NCBI GenBank assembly: GCA_047722305.1
Contig: JBDNYM010000067.1
Coordinates: 1 to 6,461, forward strand
Length of the DNA stretch: 6,461 nucleotides
Direction: 5' to 3'
Source of the DNA: JAKVJE01 sp047722305
GTDB taxonomy: Bacteria; Actinomycetota; Actinomycetes; Actinomycetales; Microbacteriaceae
The notes under the pieces are model-generated. The model saw nothing but the letters and a program-made list of their open reading frames with translations, searched no databases and was not told the origin of the DNA. A program made the translations under genes and the position numbers. Shown in pieces: positions 1 to 6,322 of the stretch; position 1 is the stretch's first letter; each line of letters opens with the position of its first letter.

Positions 1-90
1 GGCTGGCGCCGGGGACGACGGTGCGGATGGCTCCGTGGATGCCACCGGCCCGTCCGGTCGCGGTCCAGTCCTCTCTGACTGTTCGTCCAT
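1..90 (-). CDS. N-terminus of an unidentified protein, cut by the left edge
   Basis: Thirty codons of an open frame begin with an ATG at 90 and leave the window at position 1. The peptide starts MDEQSERTGPRPDG and continues rich in Pro, Ser and Ala; it is hydrophilic, with no signal peptide or membrane segment in the visible part. The frame is open upstream only to a TGA near 191, and I found no other ATG, GTG or TTG start in between. A purine-rich Shine-Dalgarno (GGGAGG, 105-100) lies 9 nt before the ATG. These two facts are the main support. Its third codon positions are less GC-biased than in the hut genes, as is common for disordered N-termini. It runs in the same direction as hutU, 208 nt downstream. 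A transporter or the missing hutG would fit the context, but nothing visible identifies it. It could also be chance. Confidence 0.45.
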   Translation of the reverse strand, partial: MDEQSERTGPRPDGPVASTEPSAPSSPAPA

Positions 91-99
91 GGCGCCTAT

Positions 100-105
100 C
101 CTCCC
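100..105 (-). promoter_or_regulatory. Ribosome binding site for the left-edge gene
   Basis: On the minus strand GGGAGG, inside the longer purine run GGGGAGGGAGGA (110-99), stands 9 nt before the ATG at 90. It decides the start of the otherwise unrecognised left-edge gene. Confidence 0.45.
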
Positions 106-121
106 TCCCCTCTGCTGTGGG

Positions 122-127
122 ACCCTA
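122..127 (-). promoter_or_regulatory. Possible -10 element for the left-edge gene
   Basis: TAGGGT on the minus strand fits the TANNNT pattern of actinobacterial housekeeping promoters. It lies 31 nt before the ATG at 90, which would give a short leader of about 25 nt. No convincing TTGACA-like -35 is seen 16-18 nt upstream, so the call is weak. If real, the downstream gene would have its own promoter, separate from the hut transcript. Confidence 0.25.
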
Positions 128-191
128 TCGGGTCTCGGCCCCGCTGATCCTGATGCTGCTTTTGGCTCCGGGCCCGGTCTGTCCCGTCCTC

Positions 192-282
192 AGCGCTCCG
201 GACTCAGGGGATCCGTTGTCCGGGAGCCGGGCTCAGGGCTCTCGGCGCCTGAGTTCGGCCGATCCCCTGAGTTCGGCGCGCT
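192..282. repeat. Large nested inverted repeat after hutU
   Basis: Arms 192-213 and 261-282 are inverted copies that match at 20 of 22 positions. They include a perfect 12-bp core, ACTCAGGGGATC (202-213) against GATCCCCTGAGT (261-272). The 47-nt loop holds a second stem (226-237 with 248-259). It lies 17 nt past the hutU stop codon (299), in the gap before the left-edge gene. Its position suggests an intrinsic terminator or an mRNA-stabilising 3' structure for the hut transcript, but no T-run follows on either strand. A repeated palindromic element of the REP or MITE kind, or a pair of operator sites, is also possible. The repeat is seen directly; the role is inference. Confidence 0.75.
226..259. 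repeat. Inner hairpin of the nested repeat
   Basis: GCCGGGCTCAGG (226-237) and CCTGAGTTCGGC (248-259) are inverted copies matching at 10 of 12 positions around a 10-nt loop. Both differences would be G-U pairs in a plus-strand RNA and A-C mismatches in a minus-strand RNA. The arms contain the same 11-nt unit, CCGRRCTCAGG, as the outer arms. The four units are at 198-208 and 227-237 (forward), and 248-258 and 266-276 (reversed). Any forward unit could pair with any reversed one, so alternative folds are possible. Confidence 0.7.
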
Positions 283-298
283 CGCCGGGCCCCAGCCC

Positions 299-2371
299 CT
301 ACTTCTCCACCGTCCGCCGCACCAGCCCGTCGTCGACGAGCGCAGGCTGAGTGATATGCGCGGCGTCCCCCTGCTGCGCGTTGAACTCGCCGGCGACCTC
401 GATGGAGTGCTCGTTGCGCGCCCAGTTGCGGCGGGCGACGCCGCCCATCACGTCCCACAGGATGGCGGACTTGATGATGCGGTCGACCCGCTCCGAGCCG
501 TCCAGCACCAGCCCGAACCCGCCGTTGACGGCCTTGCCGATGCCGACCCCGCCGCCGTTGTGCAGGGCGACGAGGCTCATGCCGCGGGCGGCATTGTTCA
601 CGTAGCACTGCACGGCCATGTCGGCCATGACGTTGGAGCCGTCGGTGATGTTGGCGGTCTCCCGGAACGGCGAGTCGGTGCCGGACACGTCGTGGTGATC
701 GCGGCCGATCATGACTGGCCCGATCTTCCCGTCGCGCACCATCTCGTTGAACTTCAGGGCGATGGCGATGCGGCCGGAGGCGTCCTGGTACAGGATGCGG
801 GCCTGCGTGCCCACCACCAGGTGCGCGTCCTCGGCGTCCCGGATCCAGTTGAAGTTGTCGCGGTCCTGGTAGCGCCGGCCGGGGTCGATGCAGCTCATGG
901 CCGCCTGGTCGGTGGCGTGCAGGTCCTCCGGCTTCCCGCTCAGGCACACCCAGCGGAACGGCCCGTACCCGTAGTCGAACAGGTGCGGCCCCATGATGTC
1001 CTCCACATAGGAGGGCAGGGTGAACCCGTCCTTGTCGTCGTGGCCGTTGCGCGAGATCGAGGTGACGCCGGCGTCGAACACGGCCTTCAAGAAGGAGTTG
1101 CCGTAGTCGAAGAAGAACGTGCCATCCGCGACCAGCTGCTCCACCAGGTTGATGTGCGACTTCAGGCTCACGTCGACCAGCTCGCGGTAGTGCCCCGGGT
1201 CTTCGGCCAGCAGCCGCGTGCGCTCGTCGAAGGTGATGCCCTGCGGGCAGTACCCGCCCTCGTAGGCGGCGTGGCACGAGGTCTGGTCGGAGAGCAGGTC
1301 GACGTGCACGTTGTGCTCGACCAGGTAGGCGAGCAGGTCGACCACGTTGCCCTCGTAGGCGATGGAGCGCGACTGGCCGGCGTGCTGGGCGGCCTGGGCG
1401 GCGGCGACGGTGGCCGCGAGGTCCGAGAACGACTCGTCCACCCATCCCTGGTCCAGGCGGGTCTGGATGCGTGACGGGTCGACCTCGGCGATGATGCCCA
1501 CCCCGCCGGCCAGCGTGATGGCCTTCGGCTGCGCGCCGGACATCCCGCCCAGTCCGCTGGAGACGAACAGCTTGCCGGCCAGGTCGCCGTCGTCGGGCAC
1601 GCCCAGGTGCAGGCGGCCGGCGTTGAGCAGCGTGTTGTACGTGCCGTGGACGATGCCCTGCGGGCCGATGTACATCCAGCCGCCGGCGGTCATCTGGCCG
1701 TAGTTGGCCACGCCCATCTCCTCGGCGATCTCCCAGTCTTCCAGGTTGTCGTACTCGCCGACCATGAGGCCGTTGGTGATGGTGACGCGCGGCTGGTCGG
1801 GCTCGGACGGGAACAGGCCCAGCGGGTGGCCCGACTCCATGACGAGCGTCTGGTGGTCGGTGAGCGCGCGCAGGTATTCGACGATGAGGCGGTACTGCAT
1901 CCAGTCGTGGCACACCGACCCGGTCTCGCCGTAGGTGACCAGCTCGTAGGGGTAGAGGGCGACGTCGAAGTCGAGGTTGTTGTCGATCATCACCTGGAAG
2001 GCCTTGCCCTCGGTCGACTGGCCCGGGTACTCGTCGATGGGGTGCCCGAAGATGGGGCCGGCAGGGCGGAAGCGGTAGCCGTAGATGCGGCCGCGGGTGC
2101 GCAGCTCCTCCAGGAACTCGGGGATGAGCTGCTCGTGCAGGCTGGGGTCGATGTAGCGCAGCGCATTGCGCAGCGCGGTCTCGGTCTGGGCGGCGGTGAG
2201 GCGGTAGCCGCGGTGGGGGGCGCGGCGGATGCCGGGCTCGAACTCGGGCATCGGCGGCAGCTCGGTGATGGGGCCGAACGGGGTGGCGCGCTGCAGCGGG
2301 GGCGTGATGGGGCTCTGCCGTCTGCTGGGGCTCTGCCGGGTGGTGGTCTGGGTGACGGGTGGTGTGGTCAT
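299..2371 (-). CDS. hutU: Urocanate hydratase (urocanase), long type
   Basis: Second enzyme of histidine degradation: cytosolic, NAD+-dependent hydration of urocanate to 4-imidazolone-5-propionate. The product is 690 aa. It matches the long animal-type urocanase, with signatures SGHPLGLFPS (180-189), YGQMTAGGWMYIGPQGIVHG (224-243) and the NAD-binding loop SSGLGGMSGAQPKA (271-284). GRDHHDVSGTDSPFRET (556-572) and LHNGGGVGIG (603-612) follow. Cys476 in FRWVC is the likely counterpart of the urocanase active-site cysteine. The classic short bacterial form is about 550-560 aa, so this is clearly the longer class. Residues 1-40 are a Pro/Thr/Gln-rich, probably disordered lead with a small internal duplication. 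The ATG at 2371 is chosen because it overlaps the hutI stop in ATGA and has AGAAGGAG (2383-2376) 4 nt upstream. It is the last gene before the 208-nt gap. I see no break or missing motif. Confidence 0.97.
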   Translation of the reverse strand: MTTPPVTQTTTRQSPSRRQSPITPPLQRATPFGPITELPPMPEFEPGIRRAPHRGYRLTAAQTETALRNALRYIDPSLHEQLIPEFLEELRTRGRIYGYRFRPAGPIFGHPIDEYPGQSTEGKAFQVMIDNNLDFDVALYPYELVTYGETGSVCHDWMQYRLIVEYLRALTDHQTLVMESGHPLGLFPSEPDQPRVTITNGLMVGEYDNLEDWEIAEEMGVANYGQMTAGGWMYIGPQGIVHGTYNTLLNAGRLHLGVPDDGDLAGKLFVSSGLGGMSGAQPKAITLAGGVGIIAEVDPSRIQTRLDQGWVDESFSDLAATVAAAQAAQHAGQSRSIAYEGNVVDLLAYLVEHNVHVDLLSDQTSCHAAYEGGYCPQGITFDERTRLLAEDPGHYRELVDVSLKSHINLVEQLVADGTFFFDYGNSFLKAVFDAGVTSISRNGHDDKDGFTLPSYVEDIMGPHLFDYGYGPFRWVCLSGKPEDLHATDQAAMSCIDPGRRYQDRDNFNWIRDAEDAHLVVGTQARILYQDASGRIAIALKFNEMVRDGKIGPVMIGRDHHDVSGTDSPFRETANITDGSNVMADMAVQCYVNNAARGMSLVALHNGGGVGIGKAVNGGFGLVLDGSERVDRIIKSAILWDVMGGVARRNWARNEHSIEVAGEFNAQQGDAAHITQPALVDDGLVRRTVEK

Positions 2372-3633
2372 GCTGCTCCTTCTGCGGATGCGGTGGTCTG
2401 GGAATGGGCGGGTGGCTGGGATGGGACGTCCGGCTCGGGTATGGCGCCGGGCGCGGGCTCGCCGCCCAGCAGCAGCGTGCGGCTGAGCGGCACCCCGGGG
2501 CGGTAGGCGAGGTGGATGTGGGTGGGGGCGTCGAGAACGGCGACGTCGGCGCGGGACCCGGGGGCGAGCGTGCCGACATCGGTGCGGCGGAGCGCCGCGG
2601 CTCCGCCCGCGGTGGCGGCCCAGACGGCCTCGTCGGCGGTCATCCCGAGGTCGCGCACGCCCATCGAGATGGCGAGGCTCATGGAGGAGGAGAAACAGGT
2701 GCCCGGGTTGCAGTCGCTGGCCAGGGCGACGGTGATGCCGGCGTCGAGCACGCGGCGGGCGTCCGGGTAGGGATGCCTGGTGGAGTATTCCACGATCGGC
2801 ATGAACGTGACGACCGGGCCGTCGTGCGGGGCGGCGTCCGCGAGCAGGTCGACGTCGGCGTCGGTCAGGTAGGTGGCGTGGTCGATGCTGGCGGCGTGGT
2901 ACTGCACCGCCAGCGCCGGTCCGGGTCCGGGGCCGAGCTGGGAGGCGTGCAGCCGGGGGCGCAGCCCGGTGCCGGTGGCGGCGCGCAGCACCCGCTCGGT
3001 GCGGGCGGCGTCGAACGCCGCGGCGGAGTGCGGCTCGCAGAACACGTCGATCCACTTGGCCAGCGGGGCGCACTCCTGCAGCATCCGGCCGGCGACCAGC
3101 CGCACGTAGCCGTCGGGGTCGTTCGCATACTCCTCCGGGACGGCGTGGGCGCCCAGGAAGGTCACCTCGTCGGTGAACGACCGGGCGATGCGCAGCAGCC
3201 GCACCTCGTCGTCCACGGTGAGTCCGTAGCCGCTCTTCATCTCGAGCGTGGTGGTGCCCTGGCTGCGGGCCTCGGCGACCAGCCGGGCGGTGTGCGCCCG
3301 GAGGACCGCCTCGCTGGCGGCGCGGGTGTCGCGCACGGTCACTCGGATGCCGCCGCCGGTATACGGGTCGCCCTGCATGTGGGCGACGAACTCCTGGCTG
3401 CGATCCCCGGCGAAGACGAGGTGGGTGTGCGAGTCGACGAAGCCGGGCAGTACGCAGCGGCCGTCCACGTCGATGCGTTCGTCGGCGGCGGGGGCGCGGC
3501 CGGTGCCCGCCTGGGCGACCCGGCCGTCCTCGACCACCAGGTAGGCGTCGGCGATGAGACCGAGTCGCCCTCGCCCGAGAGACGGATCGTTGGTGACGAG
3601 CTCGGAGATGCCCGTGACGACGCGGCTGGTCAT
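2368..3633 (-). CDS. hutI: Imidazolonepropionase
   Basis: Third enzyme of the pathway: hydrolyses 4-imidazolone-5-propionate to N-formimino-L-glutamate. The 421-aa product is an amidohydrolase-superfamily metal enzyme. Its first metal motif is GFVDSHTHLVFAGDR (64-78), with ligands His69 and His71. EMKSGYGL (131-138) is a typical HutI signature. His229 (RLHASQLG) is the third ligand, His252 (SIDHAT) the catalytic-region histidine, and Asp307 (ASDCNPGT) the fourth ligand. Residues 391-421 form a Pro/Ala/Ser-rich tail past the usual fold. The ATG at 3633 is supported by AAGGAGG (3644-3638) 4 nt upstream and by its ATGA overlap with the hutF stop; the gene's own stop overlaps the hutU start the same way. 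The acidic residue that follows the third metal histidine in Bacillus HutI appears as Ser-Gln here, which I recall as common in actinobacterial members. The gene looks intact. Confidence 0.97.
   Translation of the reverse strand: MTSRVVTGISELVTNDPSLGRGRLGLIADAYLVVEDGRVAQAGTGRAPAADERIDVDGRCVLPGFVDSHTHLVFAGDRSQEFVAHMQGDPYTGGGIRVTVRDTRAASEAVLRAHTARLVAEARSQGTTTLEMKSGYGLTVDDEVRLLRIARSFTDEVTFLGAHAVPEEYANDPDGYVRLVAGRMLQECAPLAKWIDVFCEPHSAAAFDAARTERVLRAATGTGLRPRLHASQLGPGPGPALAVQYHAASIDHATYLTDADVDLLADAAPHDGPVVTFMPIVEYSTRHPYPDARRVLDAGITVALASDCNPGTCFSSSMSLAISMGVRDLGMTADEAVWAATAGGAAALRRTDVGTLAPGSRADVAVLDAPTHIHLAYRPGVPLSRTLLLGGEPAPGAIPEPDVPSQPPAHSQTTASAEGAA
2376..2383 (-). promoter_or_regulatory. Ribosome binding site of hutU
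   Basis: AGAAGGAG on the minus strand, inside the end of hutI, with a 4-nt spacer to the hutU ATG. It fixes the start at the ATGA overlap and implies translational coupling with possible independent initiation. Confidence 0.8.
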
Positions 3634-4958
3634 GCGGCCTCCTTCGTGGAGGCGGTCTCGGCCCGCAGCGCCCGGCACCGCGTGTCGAGCTCGGCCGCGA
3701 CCTGCCCGGCGTCGGCCGGCGTGCGGTCCTGCCCGCCGACGAACACCTGGGCGACGTCGGCGGTGCTGGCGCAGCGCGGCACTTCGGGCAGCTGGCAGCC
3801 GGCCAGCGCGACCCGGTGGGTGTCGATGACGACGAAGTCGGCGAGCGCCCCCGCCGCGAGGCGGCCGGCGTCGTCCCATCCCAGGCTGAACTGGCCGTGG
3901 GCGGTGAGCGCCTCGACCAGGTGCGCGGTGTCGAGGTTCTCGCGGGTGCCGTGCAGCAGCCGCTGGGCGGTCTCCAGGCCCTGCACTTCGCGCAGGCCGT
4001 CGGTGAGCACGTTCTGGTCCGACCCGATGCACACCCGCACGCCGGCGGCCGTCAGCTCGGCCAGCCGGGGCACGCCGTCGGCGAGGTCGGCCTCGGTGGA
4101 CGGGCAGATGCCGGCCAGCGTCCCGCCCTCGCCCAGGACGGCGATGTCGGCGTCGGTCAGATGGGTGGCGTGGACGGCGGTGGTGCGCCGGCCCCACACC
4201 CCGACCGCGGCGAGGGCCTGCGTCGGGGTGGTGCCGAGCTGCTCCTGGCAGCGCTCGTTCTCCTGCACCTGCTCGGAGAGGTGCACGTGCAGCGGGCGGT
4301 CCCCGGCCTGCGCCCAGGCGGCGACGCGGCCGGCGTCGGCGGGGGAGACGGCGCGGATGGAGTGGATGGCCGCCCCGATGCGCGTGGTGGGGTCGTCGGC
4401 CAGCGCATCCACCCGGGTGAGCCAGGCGTCCACGGAGCCATCGCCGAATCGGCGCTGCAGGGGCTCGAGCGGCGCCCCGAAGCCGGAGGACAGGTAGAGG
4501 GTGTCGAGCAGCGTGAGCCGGATGCCGGCGTCGTGGGCTGCGGCGATCAGCGCCGCCCCGGTGGCGTTGGGGTCGGCGTAGGGGGTGCCGTCGGCCTGGT
4601 GGTGCACGTAGTGGAACTCGCCCACGGCGGTGTAGCCGGCGGCGAGCATCTCGCGGTAGGCGCGGCGCGCGAACTCGTAGTAGGCGTCCGGGTCGAGCCG
4701 GCTCGCCACGCGGTACATGGTGTCGCGCCACTTCCAGAACGAGTCGCCGGTGCCGGCCAGCCCCCGCAGGGCCCGGTGGAAGGTGTGCGAGTGCACGTTG
4801 GCGAAGCCGGGCAGCACCAGGCCGGGCAGGATGTCGTCCGCGGGCCCGGCCGGCACCCCGGTCTCGACCGCGGCGAAGCGCTCGCCGGAGACGGTGAGCC
4901 GCACCCCGGCGTGCGGGGCGCCCCCGATCCAGGCGTGCTCGCACCAGTATGCGGTCAT
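3630..4958 (-). CDS. hutF: Formimidoylglutamate deiminase
   Basis: Hydrolyses N-formimino-L-glutamate to N-formyl-L-glutamate and ammonia, the branch of histidine degradation that needs a later deformylase. The 442-aa product is an amidohydrolase-superfamily enzyme. Metal ligands His56 and His58 lie in GFANVHSHTFHRALRG (51-66). His226 and Glu229 lie in HVHLSEQ (224-230), His266 in HATHLTDAD (263-271), and Asp314 in IGSDQNV (311-317). The IHSIRAV segment (198-204) matches the region that holds the substrate carboxylates in Pseudomonas HutF. FWKWRDTMYR (74-83) is also typical of the family and separates it from guanine deaminases and chlorohydrolases. The ATG at 4958 overlaps the upstream stop as ATGA and has GGAGGA (4970-4965) 6 nt before it. 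Length is normal for the family and there is no sign of damage. A HutF beside hutI indicates the two-step route to glutamate rather than one-step formiminoglutamase. Confidence 0.96.
   Translation of the reverse strand: MTAYWCEHAWIGGAPHAGVRLTVSGERFAAVETGVPAGPADDILPGLVLPGFANVHSHTFHRALRGLAGTGDSFWKWRDTMYRVASRLDPDAYYEFARRAYREMLAAGYTAVGEFHYVHHQADGTPYADPNATGAALIAAAHDAGIRLTLLDTLYLSSGFGAPLEPLQRRFGDGSVDAWLTRVDALADDPTTRIGAAIHSIRAVSPADAGRVAAWAQAGDRPLHVHLSEQVQENERCQEQLGTTPTQALAAVGVWGRRTTAVHATHLTDADIAVLGEGGTLAGICPSTEADLADGVPRLAELTAAGVRVCIGSDQNVLTDGLREVQGLETAQRLLHGTRENLDTAHLVEALTAHGQFSLGWDDAGRLAAGALADFVVIDTHRVALAGCQLPEVPRCASTADVAQVFVGGQDRTPADAGQVAAELDTRCRALRAETASTKEAA
3638..3644 (-). promoter_or_regulatory. 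Ribosome binding site of hutI
   Basis: AAGGAGG, a near-perfect Shine-Dalgarno, lies in the last codons of hutF, 4 nt before the hutI ATG at 3633. It settles the start choice. Confidence 0.85.
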
Positions 4959-6322
4959 GCGGCGTCCTCCGTCGCGGTCGGAGCGAGGGTGACTGCGGCT
5001 GCGGTGCCCGCCGTGCTCCCGGCCAGCTCCGCGACCGCCGCCGCGACGGTCAGGGCCCCGAGTCCGCAGTCGGTGTCGGCGGCGTCCTCGGCCGGCGTGT
5101 GCGAGGCCCCGGTGGTGCTGCGCACGAACACCATCCCGGCGGGCACGCCCGCGTCTTGCAGGATGCCGGCGTCGTGCCCGGCGGCGGTGGGGATGACGGG
5201 GGCGTCCTGCCCGGCGACGCGCTCGGCGGCGGCGGCCAGGGCGTCCGCGACGGACGCCGTGAACACGGTGGCGGGCGTGCGCGACTCCTGCCGGGGGCCG
5301 AACCGCCGCAGGCGGGCGAGGACGGCGTCGAGCACGTCGTCGGCGGGCGCGCGCACGTCGAGCCAGGCGTCGACGCGCGACGGGATCACGTTCACCCCGT
5401 TGGGGGTGATGAGCACTTTGCCCACGGTGGCGACGCCCCCGGCATCCTCGGCGGCGGCGCGCGCCTCCTGGATGAGGTCGGCCAGCGGCAGCATGGGGTC
5501 GGTGCGGCGCTCCAGCGGCGTGGTGCCGGCGTGGTTGGCCTCGCCGGTGAGCGTGACGTGCCAGCGTCCGTGCGGCCAGATCATGGAGGCCACGCCGAGG
5601 GGCGCGCCGAGCGGGCTCAGCGCGAACCCCTGCTCGACGTGCAGCTCGACGTGCGCGCCGATGCGCCCGATCTGCGCGGCGTCGGCCCCGTAGGCGGCGG
5701 TGTCGATGCCGGCGTCCGCGAGGGCGGTGGCGAGCGTCACGCCGTCCTCGTCGGCGGTAGCCAGCGCGGCCCCCGGCGCGATGACGCCGGTGAGGACGCG
5801 CGAGCCGAAGCAGGCCAGCCGGAAGCGGGCGCCCTCCTCGTCGCTGAAGCAGACCACGCCGACCGGTCGCGCCGGCGTCCAGCCGCGGCGCTGCAGCGTC
5901 TCGACGGCGACCAGGGCCGACGCGACGCCGAGCGGCCCGTCGAAGCGTCCGCCGCCGGGCACCGAGTCGAGGTGCGAGCCGGTGGTGACCGCGCTCGCGG
6001 GGGCGATGCCGGCCGGGGCGTCCACGCCGGCGGGCAGCCACCATCCCCAGAGGTTGCCGGCCCGGTCGGTCTCGACGGTCAGCCCCAGCCGGGCCAGCTG
6101 CGCGGTGAACCAGGCGCGCAGCTGTGCGTCCTCCGCCGTCCAGGCGGAGCGGTGGTAGCCGGCCTCGGGATGCTGCGGATCGTGGCCGATGCCGTCGATC
6201 TCGTCGAGCAGCGCGCGCACGTCGGCGGCGGCGCGGGCGACGTCTGGCGTCCCCGGTCCCGTTCCGGCCCCGGGCGCGGACGGTGCGGGCGCCGGTGCGG
6301 CAAGATGCGACTCCCGCCCCAT
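4955..6322 (-). CDS. M20-family amidohydrolase (allantoate amidohydrolase/N-carbamoyl-amino-acid hydrolase type)
   Basis: The 455-aa product is a two-metal hydrolase of the M20 AllC/carbamoylase group. Metal ligands are likely His117 and Asp128 (GSHLDSVPGGGRFDGPLGV, 115-133), Glu163 after the base Glu162 (DEEGARFRLACFGS, 161-174), His228 (ELHVEQG, 226-232) and His408 (TTGASHTP, 403-410). The dimerisation and substrate-binding insert, about 245-350, carries His264 (NHAGTTPLERR), Asn311 (PNGVNVIPSR) and Arg324; in this family these hold the substrate carboxylate and carbonyl. Residues 1-25 are an Ala/Pro/Gly-rich lead. The ATG at 6322 shares its A with the hutH stop (TGATG), but its Shine-Dalgarno is weak, so the start is less certain than in its neighbours. 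The position between hutH and hutF, with no hutG visible, suggests it removes formate from N-formyl-L-glutamate. True allantoate or carbamoyl-amino-acid hydrolysis remains possible. Confidence 0.9.
   Translation of the reverse strand: MGRESHLAAPAPAPSAPGAGTGPGTPDVARAAADVRALLDEIDGIGHDPQHPEAGYHRSAWTAEDAQLRAWFTAQLARLGLTVETDRAGNLWGWWLPAGVDAPAGIAPASAVTTGSHLDSVPGGGRFDGPLGVASALVAVETLQRRGWTPARPVGVVCFSDEEGARFRLACFGSRVLTGVIAPGAALATADEDGVTLATALADAGIDTAAYGADAAQIGRIGAHVELHVEQGFALSPLGAPLGVASMIWPHGRWHVTLTGEANHAGTTPLERRTDPMLPLADLIQEARAAAEDAGGVATVGKVLITPNGVNVIPSRVDAWLDVRAPADDVLDAVLARLRRFGPRQESRTPATVFTASVADALAAAAERVAGQDAPVIPTAAGHDAGILQDAGVPAGMVFVRSTTGASHTPAEDAADTDCGLGALTVAAAVAELAGSTAGTAAAVTLAPTATEDAA
4965..4970 (-). 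promoter_or_regulatory. Ribosome binding site of hutF
   Basis: GGAGGA on the minus strand, inside the end of the M20 gene, 6 nt before the hutF ATG at 4958. Confidence 0.75.

Noticed and set aside
168..177. Perfect 10-bp palindrome CCGGGCCCGG in the gap
   Set aside because: A short all-G/C palindrome with no loop is expected by chance in DNA of this composition.
21..350. Plus-strand 109-aa frame at the left end
   Set aside because: It is Pro/Ser/Arg-rich without motifs, runs through the inverted repeats and into the end of hutU, and has no good ribosome binding site that I can see.
35..1474. Long plus-strand open frame opposite hutU
   Set aside because: Its translation is Val/Ala/Gly/His-rich with no family motifs and lies antisense to a clear urocanase. 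High GC content makes such antisense frames common.
204..2579. Second minus-strand frame over hutU (791 aa)
   Set aside because: Arg/Pro/His-rich shifted-frame reading; the hutU frame has full family conservation and a proper start.
2372..3073. N-terminal extension of the hutU frame upstream of 2371
   Set aside because: The extension is Arg/Pro-rich, lies inside hutI in another frame and has no family resemblance. The ATG at 2371 has a good ribosome binding site and the ATGA overlap.
2359..4497. Long plus-strand open frame spanning hutI and hutF (712 aa)
   Set aside because: It crosses two real genes on the opposite strand and is low-complexity Gly/Ala/Val/Arg sequence, an artefact of scarce stop codons at high GC.
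3816..5693. Long plus-strand open frame over hutF and the M20 gene
   Set aside because: Same reason: no recognisable domain, antisense to two well-supported enzymes.
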